NCBI GenBank assembly: GCA_037176885.1
Contig: JAWWNJ010000003.1
Location: forward strand, 310,001 to 374,000
Direction of reading: 5' to 3'
Length of the DNA stretch: 64,000 nt
DNA from: Favolaschia claudopus
Lineage: Eukaryota > Basidiomycota > Agaricomycetes > Agaricales > Mycenaceae
Position numbers and translations under genes: made by a program. Below are positions 33,407 to 44,798 of this stretch, one piece after another. A model generated the notes under the pieces. That model was not told where the DNA came from. It saw only the letters and a list, made by a program, of their open reading frames with translations, and did not search any database. Each line of letters opens with the position of its first letter. Within the stretch, counting starts at the first letter, position 1.

Positions 33407-34010
33407 TTGAAGAGGCGCCCGGCCGAGGCCAAGCCGGCGCCTGCAGTTGTGAAGGAGATTCGCTTCACTCCGCCTGAGGCGGAGAAACACATCAAATTCG
33501 ATACGAAATATGGACAATATACGATTTTAGCTACCGACTCCGATGCAAATTATACAGAAAAAGCTAGTTTACCGGTTATAAACGAAACGGTAGTTAGTGT
33601 TGAAAACCCACAAAAAATACGCATTTTGGAGAATATGAATCGCAAACGTAATATTAAGAATCGTAGGATGGATGAAGCGAACAAGCGCTGGAGCGCTTTC
33701 AAAAAGGCCCCTGGAACCAAAACCAGCGATGAAAATGTGGACGAAACTGCCGACTCCATGGCTCAACCCACAGCGAAGGAGGGGCAAGCGTCAAAGGAGC
33801 AGCACACGAGGGTGTTACTCAGCCTGAAGCGGAAGGGCGGCACGCTGGAGCGCGCGGAAGGCCATGGGAATCTCAGAGGGCCGTCTGCAGGAGGAACTGC
33901 GGGAGTTCCAAAAACAACGGGTGCACCATGGGATGCTGGTACCCATCAGCCTAGAAGCCGAAGCCCTAGACACTGGGAAGAGGCGATCAATTCGCGCTCA
34001 CTGTGCAGAG
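33407..34010 (+). pseudogene. Gypsy-1 linker before protease (frameshifted)
   Basis: A charged, low-homology stretch (ENMNRKRNIKNRRMDEANKR). The frame changes near 33850, after which GRLQEELREFQKQRVHHGML leads to LEAEALDTGKRRSIRAHCAE. The frame then meets the SINE-like insertion at 34011, and the protease motif lies on the other side. Confidence 0.6.
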
Positions 34011-34709
34011 TAATTGTCATGAATTTCAAAACCATTTGTCATGAATTTCATATTTCATGATGTTTCGTCATGAAGGCCATCATGAATTTTAAGACTGCTT
34101 TCATGATGTTTAGAAAACCACTTTTATGAGGTCGAAATTCCTAACAAAACATCATGAATTTCGGTCATGAAGGAGCTGGCCTATTTTCTGCTAAGTCCAC
34201 TACTTGGAAGATAAGCCTGAGCTGCTGGATGATTACTTACATCCTTCTAAGACACTGTATGAGTTCTTATCTTGTAGTTCTTCTAAAGTCAACAGGCGAC
34301 AAACAGGCGACATCTGTCAGAAGATGGGGATAATGTAGACAGTGAGGGGACATATGGTGAGACAAACAGCAATGAATCATGGTTCTGTGGTGTACTTGGA
34401 GCAGTGCTGGGCTTCACTCTCGGCTGACATCCGGCGGTCCGGCGTTCGACTCAGCCGAGTGGCTGGGCCGGTCTATGCTTTTGGTCCTTATTTTCTTCCA
34501 AGCGGTCGCATTTCCTGACGAATCGGTCTGAAATTCATGACCAAACGTCATGAAAAAAGGTTAGGAACGGGCCCATAGTTGTTAGGAAATGACCTAAAAT
34601 CCTAACATTTCGTCATGAATTCCTGACAAAACACCCTGAATTTCAAGATGGATTGTTACGAAATTCCTCATTCCCAACATCATGAATTTCAAAGCCTTTC
34701 CTCGGCACA
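34011..34709 (+). mobile_element. SINE-like repeat with tRNA-derived head, copy B
   Basis: It sits between the Gypsy-1 linker and the protease. It is full of CATGAATTTC, CATGATGTTT and TTAGGAA words. It has a tRNA-like module with GTTCGACTC B-box at about 34425-34475, and ends with CATCATGAATTTCAAAGCC, which is also the end of the copy at 57011-57044. A clean target duplication is not visible; GCAGAG/GCACAG is the nearest candidate. Confidence 0.6.
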
Positions 34710-35914
34710 GTGGCTCTTCTGGACAACGGATGCACAGCAACCTGCATAGACCGGGACTATGCAGAAGCTGAGGGCTATGAGATGAAGGAGCTTGATGCTC
34801 ATATTATTGCACGCAACGCGGACGGGACCGAGAATGCAAAAGGAAAGATCACTCATTACATAGAGCTGATCATGACTGTTGGTCCCCATGCTGAGCGGCA
34901 GAGGTTCCTTGTAACGGGACTCGGCAAGGCCCCAGTATTCATTGGGTATGATTGGTTATTTAAGCACAACCCCGAGGTCGACTGGCGCGACCAACGGATA
35001 ACCTTCAGCCGATGCCCGGAGGAGTGCAATATGACGGGCACGGAGAGCCAAACCGGAGTAGGCAAGGAGGAAGCCGTGGAAGAGGGCGAGTCGATATTGT
35101 TGATCGACTTTGCCGAAGCAATTGATCTGCGTGCACATGGGACGTTGGCACAGCAGATGGCGGAGGGAGCACTAGCGCAAAAAGAGCGGATGACCGAAGA
35201 CAAGATTCCCGAGCAATACAGGGAGTTTGTCAAGGTGTTCGCAAAGGAGTCCTTCGATTCCCTGCCGGAACGAAGACCATGGGACCACGCAATCGAGCTT
35301 AAGCCGGGGGCAAAAGCTGTTGATTGCAAAATATATCCTTTGTCGCTGAGCGAGCAGGAGAAGTTGAATGATTTTCTGGAGGAAAATCTGAAAAGCGGCC
35401 GGATCCAACCCTCGAAATCACCGATGGCGTCGGTGTTCTTCTTCGTTAAAAAGAAGGACGGGTCCCTTCGACCGGTACAGGACTACCGTAAGTTGAACGA
35501 GATGACCGTTACAAACCGGTATCCTCTCCCATTGATATCGGAGCTAGTCAATAAACTCCGAGGGGCAAAGATATTCTCTAAGCTAGACATACGCTGGGGA
35601 TATAACAATGTCCGCATCGGAGAGGGTGATGAGTGGAAGGCGGCATTCCACACCAACCGAGGGCTATTCGAGCCGCTCGCGATGTTCTTCGGGCTGACTA
35701 ACTCACCCGCCACGTTCCAGACCATGATGAACGACATCCTTAGAGATCTCATCAATGAGGGTCATGTGGTAGTCTACCTCGATGATATTTCGATTTTCAC
35801 CGATACTCTGGAGGAGCACCGCATAATCACAAAAGGAGTACTGGAAACTCTACAAAAACATAAATTATATTTAAAACTAGAAAAATGCGATTTTGAAAAA
35901 ACAGAGATAGAGTA
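34710..35914 (+). pseudogene. Gypsy-1 protease and reverse transcriptase
   Basis: Starts inside the retropepsin with LLDNGCTATCID, a DNG in place of the usual DSG/DTG. The RT begins near LPERRPWDHAIELKPGAKAV and has VFFFVKKKDGSLRPVQDYRK, FSKLDIRWGYNNVRI, FGLTNSPATFQTMMNDIL and the catalytic VVYLDDISIF. It is open to IEY, where the first TA-flanked MITE breaks it. Comparison with Gypsy-2 (IEYLGVIIS) shows that the reading resumes exactly after the MITE. Confidence 0.8.
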
Positions 35915-36130
35915 CTCGTGGTGAGAAAAAGTCATGGACGGTCGGTTACTTGACCGATCTCGGCCGTCTTTGCACCTTTTTGCATGATTCCAGGTGCTGG
36001 GTGTATGTAGACTGCGTTTGCAATAAATTACTGACCATCACCGAGATCAAAAATAATGGCAAAAAGGTGCAAAGACGGCCGAGATCGGTCAAAAAAACCG
36101 ACCGTCCATGACTTTTTCTCACCACAAGTA
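35913..36130. mobile_element. TA-flanked MITE in the Gypsy-1 RT
   Basis: The body is 35915-36128 (214 bp). TA lies at 35913-35914 and 36129-36130. The inverted repeats are about 65 bp, starting CTCGTGGTGAGAAAAAGTCA on the left and the same with one change on the right. Dropping the body and one TA makes the Gypsy RT frame continuous (IEY to LGV). Confidence 0.92.
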
Positions 36131-36684
36131 CCTTGGTGTGATTATTTCCCACAATTCCATGCGGATGGATCCTGTCAAAATCCGCGGGATCATGGAGTGG
36201 CCGGAACCAAAGAACGTGAAACAGGTTCAAGCGTTCTTGGGATTTGTGAACTTCTACCGCCGGTTTGTACGCGCCTTCAGCGAAGCCGCGAAACCGTTAA
36301 CTAAGTTAACCGGACAGGGAGGATGGTCCTGGGGACCGGAGCAGAAGGCGGCCTTCCAGGCGCTGAAGGACCGTATTGCGGATGACGTGGTGTTGGCGTT
36401 GCCAACGGACGATGGGAAATTCCGTCTAGAGGCAGACGCGTCAGACGGAGCGACGGGTGCCGTCCTCAGTCAGGAGCAGGAGGGTGTGTGGAGACCTGTG
36501 GCGTTTCAGTCGCATGGACTAAACGAGACCGAGCGGAATTACGAGATCTATGACAAAGAGATGCTCGCAATAATGCTCGCGTTGGAAGAGTACCGACAGC
36601 TCTTAATGGGCGCTCGGGAAACATTTGAGATTCTGACGGATCACCAGAACCTCCAATACTTCCGTAAGCCACAGAAGCTGAATA
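36129..36684 (+). pseudogene. Gypsy-1 RT end and RNase H start
   Basis: Continues with LGVIISHNSMRMDPVKIRGI, then the connection region (FLGFVNFYRRFVRAFSEAAK), and RNase H with FRLEADASDGATGAVLSQEQ, YEIYDKEMLAIMLALEE and LTDHQNLQYFRKPQKLN, where the second MITE lies. The three acidic residues of RNase H are in EADASD, KEM and TDH. Confidence 0.8.
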
Positions 36685-36972
36685 CCGTACAATTTCGTTC
36701 AAATCGACAGGGGGGGTGACGCGTGACACCCCCGAACCGATTCGACAATTCGACAGTACCGAAATTGTGCGTGACCGAACGCAAAATTTCGGCGGAAAAA
36801 AATTTTCGGACGCGAATTTTGCTCTTTTTTGCGCATTCCAGGTAATTGCAGCTCGACGTGACGAATTTTGGATCCGACAGAGGTCCCGGTGACGCGTGAC
36901 GAGCCCCCAAAATTCGAATCGACAAGGGGGTGCGTGACGCGTGACTTCCGAATTGAATGAAATTGTACGGTA
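36683..36972. mobile_element. TA-flanked MITE in the Gypsy-1 RNase H
   Basis: The body is 36685-36970 (286 bp). TA lies at 36683-36684 and 36971-36972. Ends are CCGTACAATTTCGTTCAAAT and nearly the same inverted, with GTGACGCGTGAC words inside both ends. The Gypsy frame runs from KLN to RRQARW across it, as in the intact Gypsy-2 sequence LNRRQARW. Confidence 0.9.
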
Positions 36973-38744
36973 GACGGCAGGCGCGATGGATAGTGGAGCT
37001 ATCCGAGTATGACTTCACGCTCCGGCACCGACCCGGAGCTCTGAACCGTCAGGCCGACCTCTTGTCCCGCAGGGCGGACCATGACCAAGGGAAGGGTGAC
37101 AATGAAAACGTCACACTTCTCAAACCAGAGTACTTTCGCATCCAGGAGATTGTGGTGGAAGGCGTGGAGAAAGAGATCCTTGATCAAATCAAGCAAGTAA
37201 GGAGAATTGAGAAGAGTGTGAAGGAGGCGCTTGAGAAGAAGCTCCCAGGCTGGGAGAAGGTGGAGGACGTAGTTTATTATAACGGTCTCATTTATGTTCC
37301 GCGGGATGATGACCTCCGGAATAAGATTATTGGTTTGCACCATGACTCGGCGATGCTCGGACTTCCCGGAGAGAACCGGACCAGGGAGATCGTTGAACGA
37401 AATTATTGGTGGCCGAGGACGGGCGATTGGATCGCAAAATACATTAACGAGTGCGAGGCTTGCGCCAGGTCGCGAGTCAACCGATACAAGCAGGGCAAGT
37501 TACACCCGCACAAGATTACGGGAGGACCCTGGCAGATCATATCAGAGGATCTAATCGGACCACTCCCAGTCAGCAACGGCTACAACGCGATCCAAGTGTG
37601 GGTTGACACCTTCACAAAGATGATCCACATCGAGGCCACTAATATGGACTTGACTTCTGAGGGGATGGCACGATTGATACGTGACCGCGTAATCAGGTAC
37701 CATGGGATACCCAGAAAAATAATATCGGACAGAGACCAACGGTATATATCCGGATTTATGACGGAACTCAACAAAATTCTGGGAATTGAGATGAACGCGA
37801 GCACGGCTCACCATCCGATCACCGATGGGCAGACCGAGCGCATGAACCAGGAAATTGAGAAGTACCTCCGGATTTTCGTAAATTACCGGCAGTCCGACTG
37901 GGCGGAATGGCTGTCGCTAGCCGAGTTCTGCTATAATGACGAAGCGAACTCATCGACTAAGGCTTCGCCGTTCTATTTGAATACCGGGTACCACCTTTGG
38001 AAGGGGATAGAGAATGCGGTGGAGACCAGGAACGAGGCAGCGGAGGAGTTTGCCGGAAAGATGCGGAAGATCCGAGATGAAGCGTCAGCAGCCCTTGAAA
38101 AAACTAAAGAGAAAATGAAGAAATACTATGATGCCAAGCGCAGGGATGCTCCGGTGTTCAAAGTGGGAGATAAAGTGTGGGTGGAGTCAAAGCCAGACAG
38201 GCCGTCTAAGAAGTTTGATGATAAGCGGCTGGGCCCGTATGAAGTGTTGGAGAAAGTCGGAGAAAAGGCGCACAAGTTAAGGTTGCCTGAGACGGACCAG
38301 TCACATCCGGTCTCCAGCGAGGACATCTTGTCGCCTTACGTGGAACCACCCCCTGATCGAAGGGAAGCACGCCCTGCTCCGGTGATTATCAGTGGGGAAG
38401 AAAGATACGTAGTGGAGGAAATATTGAAACACCGGAAAAAGGGACGCGGATATCAATATTTAATTAAGTGGAAGGATTATCCATTGGGAGAACGAACATG
38501 GGAACCAGTACGCCACCTCTTACCAGGTGCTAAACGAACTCTGGAGAAATACCAGAAGGAGCACGACATCCAAATACGGGCGTTACCAGTCTTGCCCGCC
38601 GGATCCTGGGATTATCTTGTCAAAAGATATAAGGCAAAAGAAGAGTCTCAGAGATATTTAACAAAGAAATTATTTATTCCAGAGACGGGTCTTTTCATAA
38701 CTATCGGCGAGGACGCCGATCCTAGAATAACAATCTTATCGTGA
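36971..38744 (+). pseudogene. Gypsy-1 RNase H end, integrase and chromodomain
   Basis: RRQARWIVELSEYDFTLRHR closes RNase H. The integrase follows: HHCC zinc finger (H...H in the 37330-37470 stretch; CEACARSR), core Asp in ISEDLIGPLP, second Asp in KIISDRDQRYISG, and Glu in TDGQTERMNQEIEKYL. A GPY/F-like module (KRLGPYEVLEKVGEKAHKLR) leads to a chromodomain, ERYVVEEILKHRKKGRGYQY with WKDYPLGERTWEPVRHL, which targets integration to modified chromatin in this clade. The stretch is open to its stop at 38742-38744. Confidence 0.85.
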
Positions 38745-38949
38745 CAACGCCGTAGATGATCGGTATTGACAAACATTGATTATCATTGAATCATCACAGT
38801 TCGTGTGATGAAGAGTCATTCTCCATATGGTTTCCTTCTTATACATTGAAAAGGCTGTATGGGTGCGATGACTAAGTACATACACGATTAGTAACATAGG
38901 CGTTGGCCGAACATAGAAAATGCGGGGCTTTCCGGTCGAAACAAGCCAG

Positions 38950-39015
38950 ACGACCCCGCATGCCGTCAGAGCCACCAGGTGGCTTCTGGCTGCTCACCGC
39001 AAACTCTCTAATATT
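38950..39015. repeat. Solo end of the 52.8-kb MITE family
   Basis: GCATGCCGTCAGAGCCACCA and, a little further on, CACCGCAAACTCTCTA match the right end of the MITE at 52779-53231 with very few differences. The other end was not found nearby. Confidence 0.75.
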
Positions 39016-40970
39016 GCGATCAAGCCATTAATGTCCATATTCCTCTCCGGCCTCGGCTTTGTTTGAGGTTCATAAATTCGCCATTGCGTGAGAGCGAGTG
39101 GCGAACCGAGGACTGAACACGGTCAATAAACTTCCAAAGAAGGGACAGGGAGATACCTTCCATGTTCCCTCCTTGTTATGTGTTCTGAACCACGAGAACT
39201 GCGAAATCAGGGCGTCGTATATCTGACCCAATGTCAATGCTTTCGAAGGACTTCCGTATATCGCTAATGCGATCAGCAGTCGAAGGGGGAGATCGGGTTT
39301 AGAGTCGTCCGCAGGGAGCGGGACTAGCCTGACAAAAGTCAGACAAGGCCATCAATGAAAGGTATATATGTGAGCACCACAGCCCCAGATCTCGGCTGTT
39401 GGGGGGAATATGAATCCCCTTGCTTGCCAAGCATGAGATGAGAATAGGTTCATATGGATCCGTCTCGAGGTCGGGAGCCGCTAGTCAATTGTGAATTACA
39501 CAGCAATATCGGTGAGGTCGTCGTACCTGTGTAACTTGACCCGGAACCCGGGTGAATATACGACACCGAAGGTTCCCATGCAGAGAGAAGGAGAGTGCTG
39601 GGGGGGAGGGAAGAGTCTGAGGCTTCAGGAATGAGATGACCGCAGTGGAACCGACTGAGACCCACTGCCGCGGAGTCCGTGCCCTTGGCTGTGACGATAA
39701 TACAGTTTCAAGGCTCCATAAGATAGAATTCGCAACTAGACCAAGATTGTCCACAACCTGTCACAAGGACGTCGCCGGCGATCAGCTGCAATATTAACTG
39801 AATGAGATTGATTGACCGGAGAGGAAGCTGCCACAATCATGAGTACAGAGGCCGCGGGTCGCAGATCTTTCTGGAGGGCTTTGGGAGGGCTAGATTCCCT
39901 CCGTCCGGACAAGTCGGAACGACTAAACGCTATTGACCACTAAACGCTATTGACCCAAGACTGTAGCGCATGCCGTAAGTCCGGCGATCTCCGCTGTCAC
40001 GTCTTGGAGTCTTTTTGGCAAACGTTCAGAGGGCAAAATATGGCTCGCGCTGCACCTGCCCTTTGAGATGGAGGTAGATAAAGTGTATTACTTTGTATTG
40101 AATAGGTACAAAGTAAACAACATCCTTTTTTTGTCACACAAGACTTGCTTCAAGGTTGGTCTTCGATATGACGCAAGCAGAAGCTCTTGGTTCAATGGAA
40201 ACTCGGTGCAAATCGCGAGCACGGTGATAAATCATTGCGTCACCTGCAGTGTGGTCCTGTGCGTTCCGGAATCTGCTTTCAGCCATCTAAAAGCTATGAA
40301 ATGCATTCACACCCATAAAGCAAGAAAGTCCTTGAGTCTTTAGGCTCGACTTTTGCCACCAAAAAACAAGAAAGTTTCCTACTGTTATAAGAATGCCTGG
40401 ATTTGTAGTGAGCCCGGCAATATTCACGTAAATAATTTGAAAATTTCACTTATCGCGGCGACTGCTGACTTGGCGCTTGTTCGTCGGCGAGAGGAGGGAA
40501 AGCAATCAGCTCTTTAAACAGATCGTCTCGAGAGGTTGATTAGACCTTTGAATTCACCTAGCAGTTGACTGCATTCACCTAGAACCGAGTCGCTGACATG
40601 ATCATACGAACACTTGTCGCCCATAGACGTCTCGCGACCGGTAAATTGGGCGTTTGGTGTGAGATCTGGAATTCGTTCACTTCCATCGGTTGAGCACCTC
40701 GTTGAGGGGCCGGCTTTTGCCCTCGGCGTCAGAACGGTGCGGCCTCCATAATGACACTGAGCGGGTGGTTTTCCGTACAAAATTGCTTGATAAAGCGCCC
40801 GCTGGGCATTGCTGGACTCCCGGTGACTGACTTTGGGCATGGCAGGAAAATAGGATCAGACAAGCTGTGGGAGTAGGTCGGCGAGCGCAGCGAGTCGGCC
40901 GTGCCGGAGGTTGTGCGAGCTGGTTCAATGCACGTGATCACTGCGTGTCGTAACTGTCGGGCAACCCCGA
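39016..40970. other. No supported gene
   Basis: A minus-strand frame at 40514-40840 (108 residues, MPKVSHRESSNAQRALYQAI) has no recognised domain. Could be the decayed tail of Gypsy-1 or unrelated sequence. Confidence 0.35.
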
Positions 40971-40974
40971 AGGT

Positions 40975-42240
40975 TTTTTTTTCAATGTACTGGGTAACGT
41001 GGCCAGAAAAACGCGAAAAAGAAAGGAAAAGAGAGGAGAAAGGGAGAGGGTATGGAAATACTAGGACACTAAGGAGACGTTGTCGAGAGTTCTAAATGAT
41101 GATAAATCAACGATAAATTACACCAACCGCAACAACGCGACGACGACCGGGCTCGGGAGTGCGCCTGCGAGAGGCACTTTGTCTCAAGTGCTTTTGCACA
41201 GAGGTGAATGTAATTGAAATTGAATTAAGTACAATCAGGAAGCTGTACTTATGATCTAGAGAATCATGTACTGAACAGCGGCAACAGAGAGAGATCCAGC
41301 TGTAAAAGATCCTCTGCTCACTCGCAGTATGCAATATCCGAAATGTCTGCAGAGAACTTAGCGATAGAGGATAGAGAATTAGTGGGAACTTGAAAGATCA
41401 TGCACACACCTATGCGCTAGCTGAATAAGGTGAATCGAGGAAGTCCGAGTCCTTGACCTACCGATGTCGAGTTTAGTCAAAAAATATGGAAGAGAAACAG
41501 AATTGGCAACACACGAAGAACCCTGACCAGTGCATATCCAAATGCCCTCTATTCATCGTCTTGCTATAGGAACACGGCCTTTCTTGATTGGATAATTCAA
41601 ATCCGCAAGTAAGCTTTCTGGGTGCCAGCGCGACGCATGAAGAGAAGAGATAGCCAGTAGATATTAATCAGGAGAGGTCCCACGGTCTTGGGGCCCGGTG
41701 GGCAGCGTCGTGGCTACATGTTCAAGGCCGCAGCGCTGACAAACAGCTAGTCATTGAGGCTATTTCAAAGAGGGTGAATGCAGGGATTGTGAGGGATTGC
41801 CACGGATTTTGGGCAGTCTAGTAATTATTTGAAGAAGTTTAAAAGAGGTAGAAAGGAAGCTTTGAGTGACACAAGGTGATACCCTGTCAGTTGAGAGGCT
41901 TGCGAAGCAGAGAGAGCGAGGAGCAAGCCAGGAGGAGGAACGGAAGGAAGAGTGATGTCACGCGGTGACCGTGACTGTTATCTGCGCGCCTCGGCTGTTA
42001 TCTGGTGAAACCTGAATTTGACGGGTTCGGGTTCGATTTTCATAATGTAAAAAGTCAGAACATCTCAGTTTATCCTCTCATATACCCCAAACTATTCTCA
42101 GGACTTTCCGACCCCAGAAGCAGGAGAAAACGGCAAGAGTGTTATCTCAATGTTATCTGCACAGCAGATAACACCCAGCTGATCCGGACATCAACCACCC
42201 CGAAGGCAAATCGGTCGCCAGACCGATTGAATAGTCACGG
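40975..42240 (-). repeat. Right arm of a diverged 1.2-kb inverted repeat
   Basis: Reverse complement of the family at 79-1290. The best-kept parts are the CAATGTACTGGGT block with its purine run (40985-41060), GCGCACTC-type sequence near 41155, and the GTTATCTG/CAGATAAC-rich end at 41970-42200. Confidence 0.55.
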
Positions 42241-42376
42241 ATTCCAACCCTTACCTGCTGCATAGCTCTTCCGTAGCCATATTAGAACTTCAAATCAAAT
42301 CAAATCACGGATTCGTTAACGACATCGATCACTGCGGAGTTTGAAATTCACTCCATTTGGAAACTCTGCCACTCAC

Positions 42377-42401
42377 CGCAACTGTGAGTCACAGTTGCGG
42401 C
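42377..42401. repeat. Head-to-head MITE ends (25-bp palindrome)
   Basis: CCGCAACTGTGA and TCACAGTTGCGG are joined by a single G. These are two facing ends of the CAGTTGCGGC family, as if one element inserted right beside another. Confidence 0.85.
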
Positions 42402-43085
42402 GAAATCAAATTACTTACCAAATATGGAAATTCTCATCAATCCCCTCCTTTTGCACCCAGATGAATAGCTGTTTCCAGCTATCTACAAAACACTGGAGCG
42501 CTCCGAAAAAAAGTTCACACAACGGTTTTGACAGCTCCTGCCTAATTCGGCCAGCCCGCTCCACTCTCTCCAACGACACTCGCCCTTTCGTCACTGCTCC
42601 TGGAACGTCTCTCTCGCCTACCATGCCCTACAATACCTTCCGCTACATCCCTCCTGCACACAAGCGGCTCCTGATTACCATGGCCGCCTAGGCTGCAACA
42701 CGAGGTCGCCCCGCCCTGACGCGCCAGCCGTCGACGCAATGGATCCGGCAGTGCCTACCTCATATGGTAATTGACGTCATCGCATCAATGGGAACTTTTT
42801 TTCGGAGCGCTCCAGTGTTTTGTAGATAGCTGTCATGTGGCATACTTAGAGGCTCCATGTGTGCAGAAAAATCCGGGTTGATTTTGGCCGGATAGCAGCA
42901 GTGGAGCCAAAATCGGTCAAAAATATGATGAATTTGGCTGGTTTTTGCGCGTAGACGTATTCAATTAGTGTAATACAGGTCTTCTGTGCCATTCCAACCT
43001 AGCCGTGGGTGGCTTTTCTGGGCGGTTGGGCAGTTATGATGAGAATTTCCATATTTGGTAAGTAATTTGATTCCGCCGCAACTGT
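42391..43085. mobile_element. 695-bp MITE (ACAGTTGCGGC family) with nested MITE
   Basis: The ends share ACAGTTGCGGCGAAATCAAA and, further in, a TTACCAAATATGGAAATTCT block. They are inverted with few differences over about 48 bp. The inside holds a second complete MITE (42476-42832). Confidence 0.85.
42476..42832. mobile_element. 357-bp nested MITE
   Basis: Perfect 41-bp inverted ends, starting CAGCTATCTACAAAACACTG. It is wholly inside the 42391-43085 element. Confidence 0.88.
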
Positions 43086-43089
43086 ACTT

Positions 43090-43800
43090 TCGATACCTCT
43101 GAGCATACTGGTACTTAGACCTTGTTGGATATCGACACCGGGGCAGCAACGCGCAGAGGCGGGATGAGAGCAAAAGGCCAAGAATCGATGATCTCTATCA
43201 CTAGTTTACATGAGGTTATCGCGTGTTGAACGCGGATCTACGGACCGTCTCGGCTGGACGCCAGTATACTTCAACAGACCTCTGAGCCTCAAAATATGTT
43301 TGGAACACTATATGCGTGCCGTGATGCAAGCAATCTCATTTTAGCAGCGGCTAAAGGTCAAATTTTCTTTCATTGTTTGGTGAAACATGCTTATACGTGA
43401 TTTACCAACTGTCGGCGGACAAATAGCAAGCTAGTGTGCAGGTTGACTCTGAATATGAAGTCTCTCTTGATACAGCTCAGTTTTAGCAGTCAACTCTACC
43501 ATCCAGCTAAAGGCGAGCGCGCAAAGTTTTCGGTGTGTGATGGCCGTCGTAGCGACTTTCCTAAAATGGACTACAGTCCATCCCCATGTTCAACCTCCAA
43601 CTGGGAAAGGTTCTGACCAACAATTCAGGAAGAGTTTTATTTCTATTTAAATGCTCAAACTCACCTCTGAATTATTTTCAGTTCAGTATACTTTCAATGA
43701 CAGCTGTAAGGCTTCTCATTTTACTACCCAAGAGTATTAATCAATGTTGTGGCTAGCTCAAGAGGATCTAGCGCAATCTAGCTCGACAATCACATGGGTT
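43090..43800. other. No supported gene; possible 5' region of the next gene
   Basis: No domain is readable. It precedes the basic N-terminus of the DUF6729 gene and may hold its promoter or first exon. Confidence 0.3.
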
Positions 43801-43802
43801 GA

Positions 43803-44413
43803 CAGCGGAGCTGGTTTGTAGCCACAAAAACTGTCTATGTATTGTCAAGAACTTACAATTCTCCAGCCACTCGAAGAGGCCGTCCTTCTACTCAACATAG
43901 TGATGCGGACCGTGAAAAAGCAAAGAAATCTGTGGGCAGACCAGCGATCAACAAACAATATACAGGCAACCGAGTGAGTATTTTGTTGAATGCTAGAAAA
44001 AGGCTTATAAAAACTGGCAGGGATTTACAGAGGCACCTTCAAGTGTTCCCCGAATTCAGATCTCAGCTCTTCCTTCAGGTTCTGGCACTCCCCGTCAAAG
44101 ACATCTAGGAGACTGGGGTCTAGGTGCTAATATTCATCAAGAGTCTTTCTCTACAGCTCTAGATAAAGCTTCTACCGTGTTTTCAACCTCAAATTCAGCA
44201 CCTTCACAACCTAGAGTGGATTACATAGTTCCAGATCTTGACTCTGAACAGATATTGGATGATAATGATCTAGATGTTGATGAAGGTACTTTGGGTCTCA
44301 ACGGAGATGGCCAAGGTGCACAAGAGGACTCATCCTCTGATGACCTTGAAGACGAAGCTACAGGGAGGAGAGCTGCCTTGCCACCATTTCTCAAAGATGC
44401 ATATGACAGATTT
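43803..44413 (+). pseudogene. DUF6729/exonuclease gene, N-terminal part
   Basis: The open segment from 43803 is rich in Lys and Arg and carries two AT-hook-like bits, RRGRPS and GRPAINK. A 47-bp intron fits at 43974-44020 (GTGAGT...CTGGCAG), with phase 0 at both sides. The next exon is Ser/Pro-rich and then acidic (LDDNDLDVDEGTLGLNGDGQ), ending PPFLKDAYDRF. At this exact point Gypsy-2 has inserted, and the frame goes on at 50279 with TTNDADKQYKK. The true start codon was not located. AT-hooks would suit a DNA-binding protein. Confidence 0.6.
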
Positions 44414-44798
44414 TGTAAGGGCAACCTTTAGGACCCGAGATGTCTCGAGGGTCTAGCGAGGGAGAATCCAAAGTTAATTAAAGACGCTACTAGGAATACA
44501 TTACAGCGCACCTAGCGAGGGAGAATCCAAAGAGAAGAAAGGCTAAGGATTCCCACGCTAGGTGTGGCAAACATATACTAACTAATTCCCACAAGGCCGG
44601 GTCAACCGGCAATAGTCCCTGGCCCGATCACATGCTAAGTCCCACCTTGATGACGTAGTTGGACTGGGAGCTTGTGTACCCAAAAATAGAACTCTGTCGT
44701 AGTTTGATGGAGCTCCACAGGAATGATGTAATGGGACTTGGGCAGAATTGCCCAAGTCCCTTTGCGTCATGCTGCGCAGAACAGGGGTTCCCCTGACA
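44414..44798 (-). repeat. Gypsy-2 3' LTR (385 bp, with 59-bp insertion)
   Basis: Same as the 5' LTR except for 44474-44532. That stretch ends with a second copy of the CTAGCGAGGGAGAATCCAAAG word that also precedes it. Confidence 0.93.

Larger units (their letters stand above)
32805..38744 (+). mobile_element. Gypsy-1: Ty3/gypsy chromovirus, LTRs not found
   Basis: Order is gag, protease, RT, RNase H, integrase, chromodomain, as in chromoviruses. The body is cut by a SINE-like repeat (34011-34709) and two TA-flanked MITEs (35915-36128, 36685-36970). No LTR pair or TSD could be identified around it, so the ends are approximate and the element may be truncated on both sides. Confidence 0.85.

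Noticed and set aside
38745..39900. Right LTR of Gypsy-1
   Set aside because: No stretch after the chromodomain recurs before gag (31.0-32.8 kb), so no LTR pair can be claimed.
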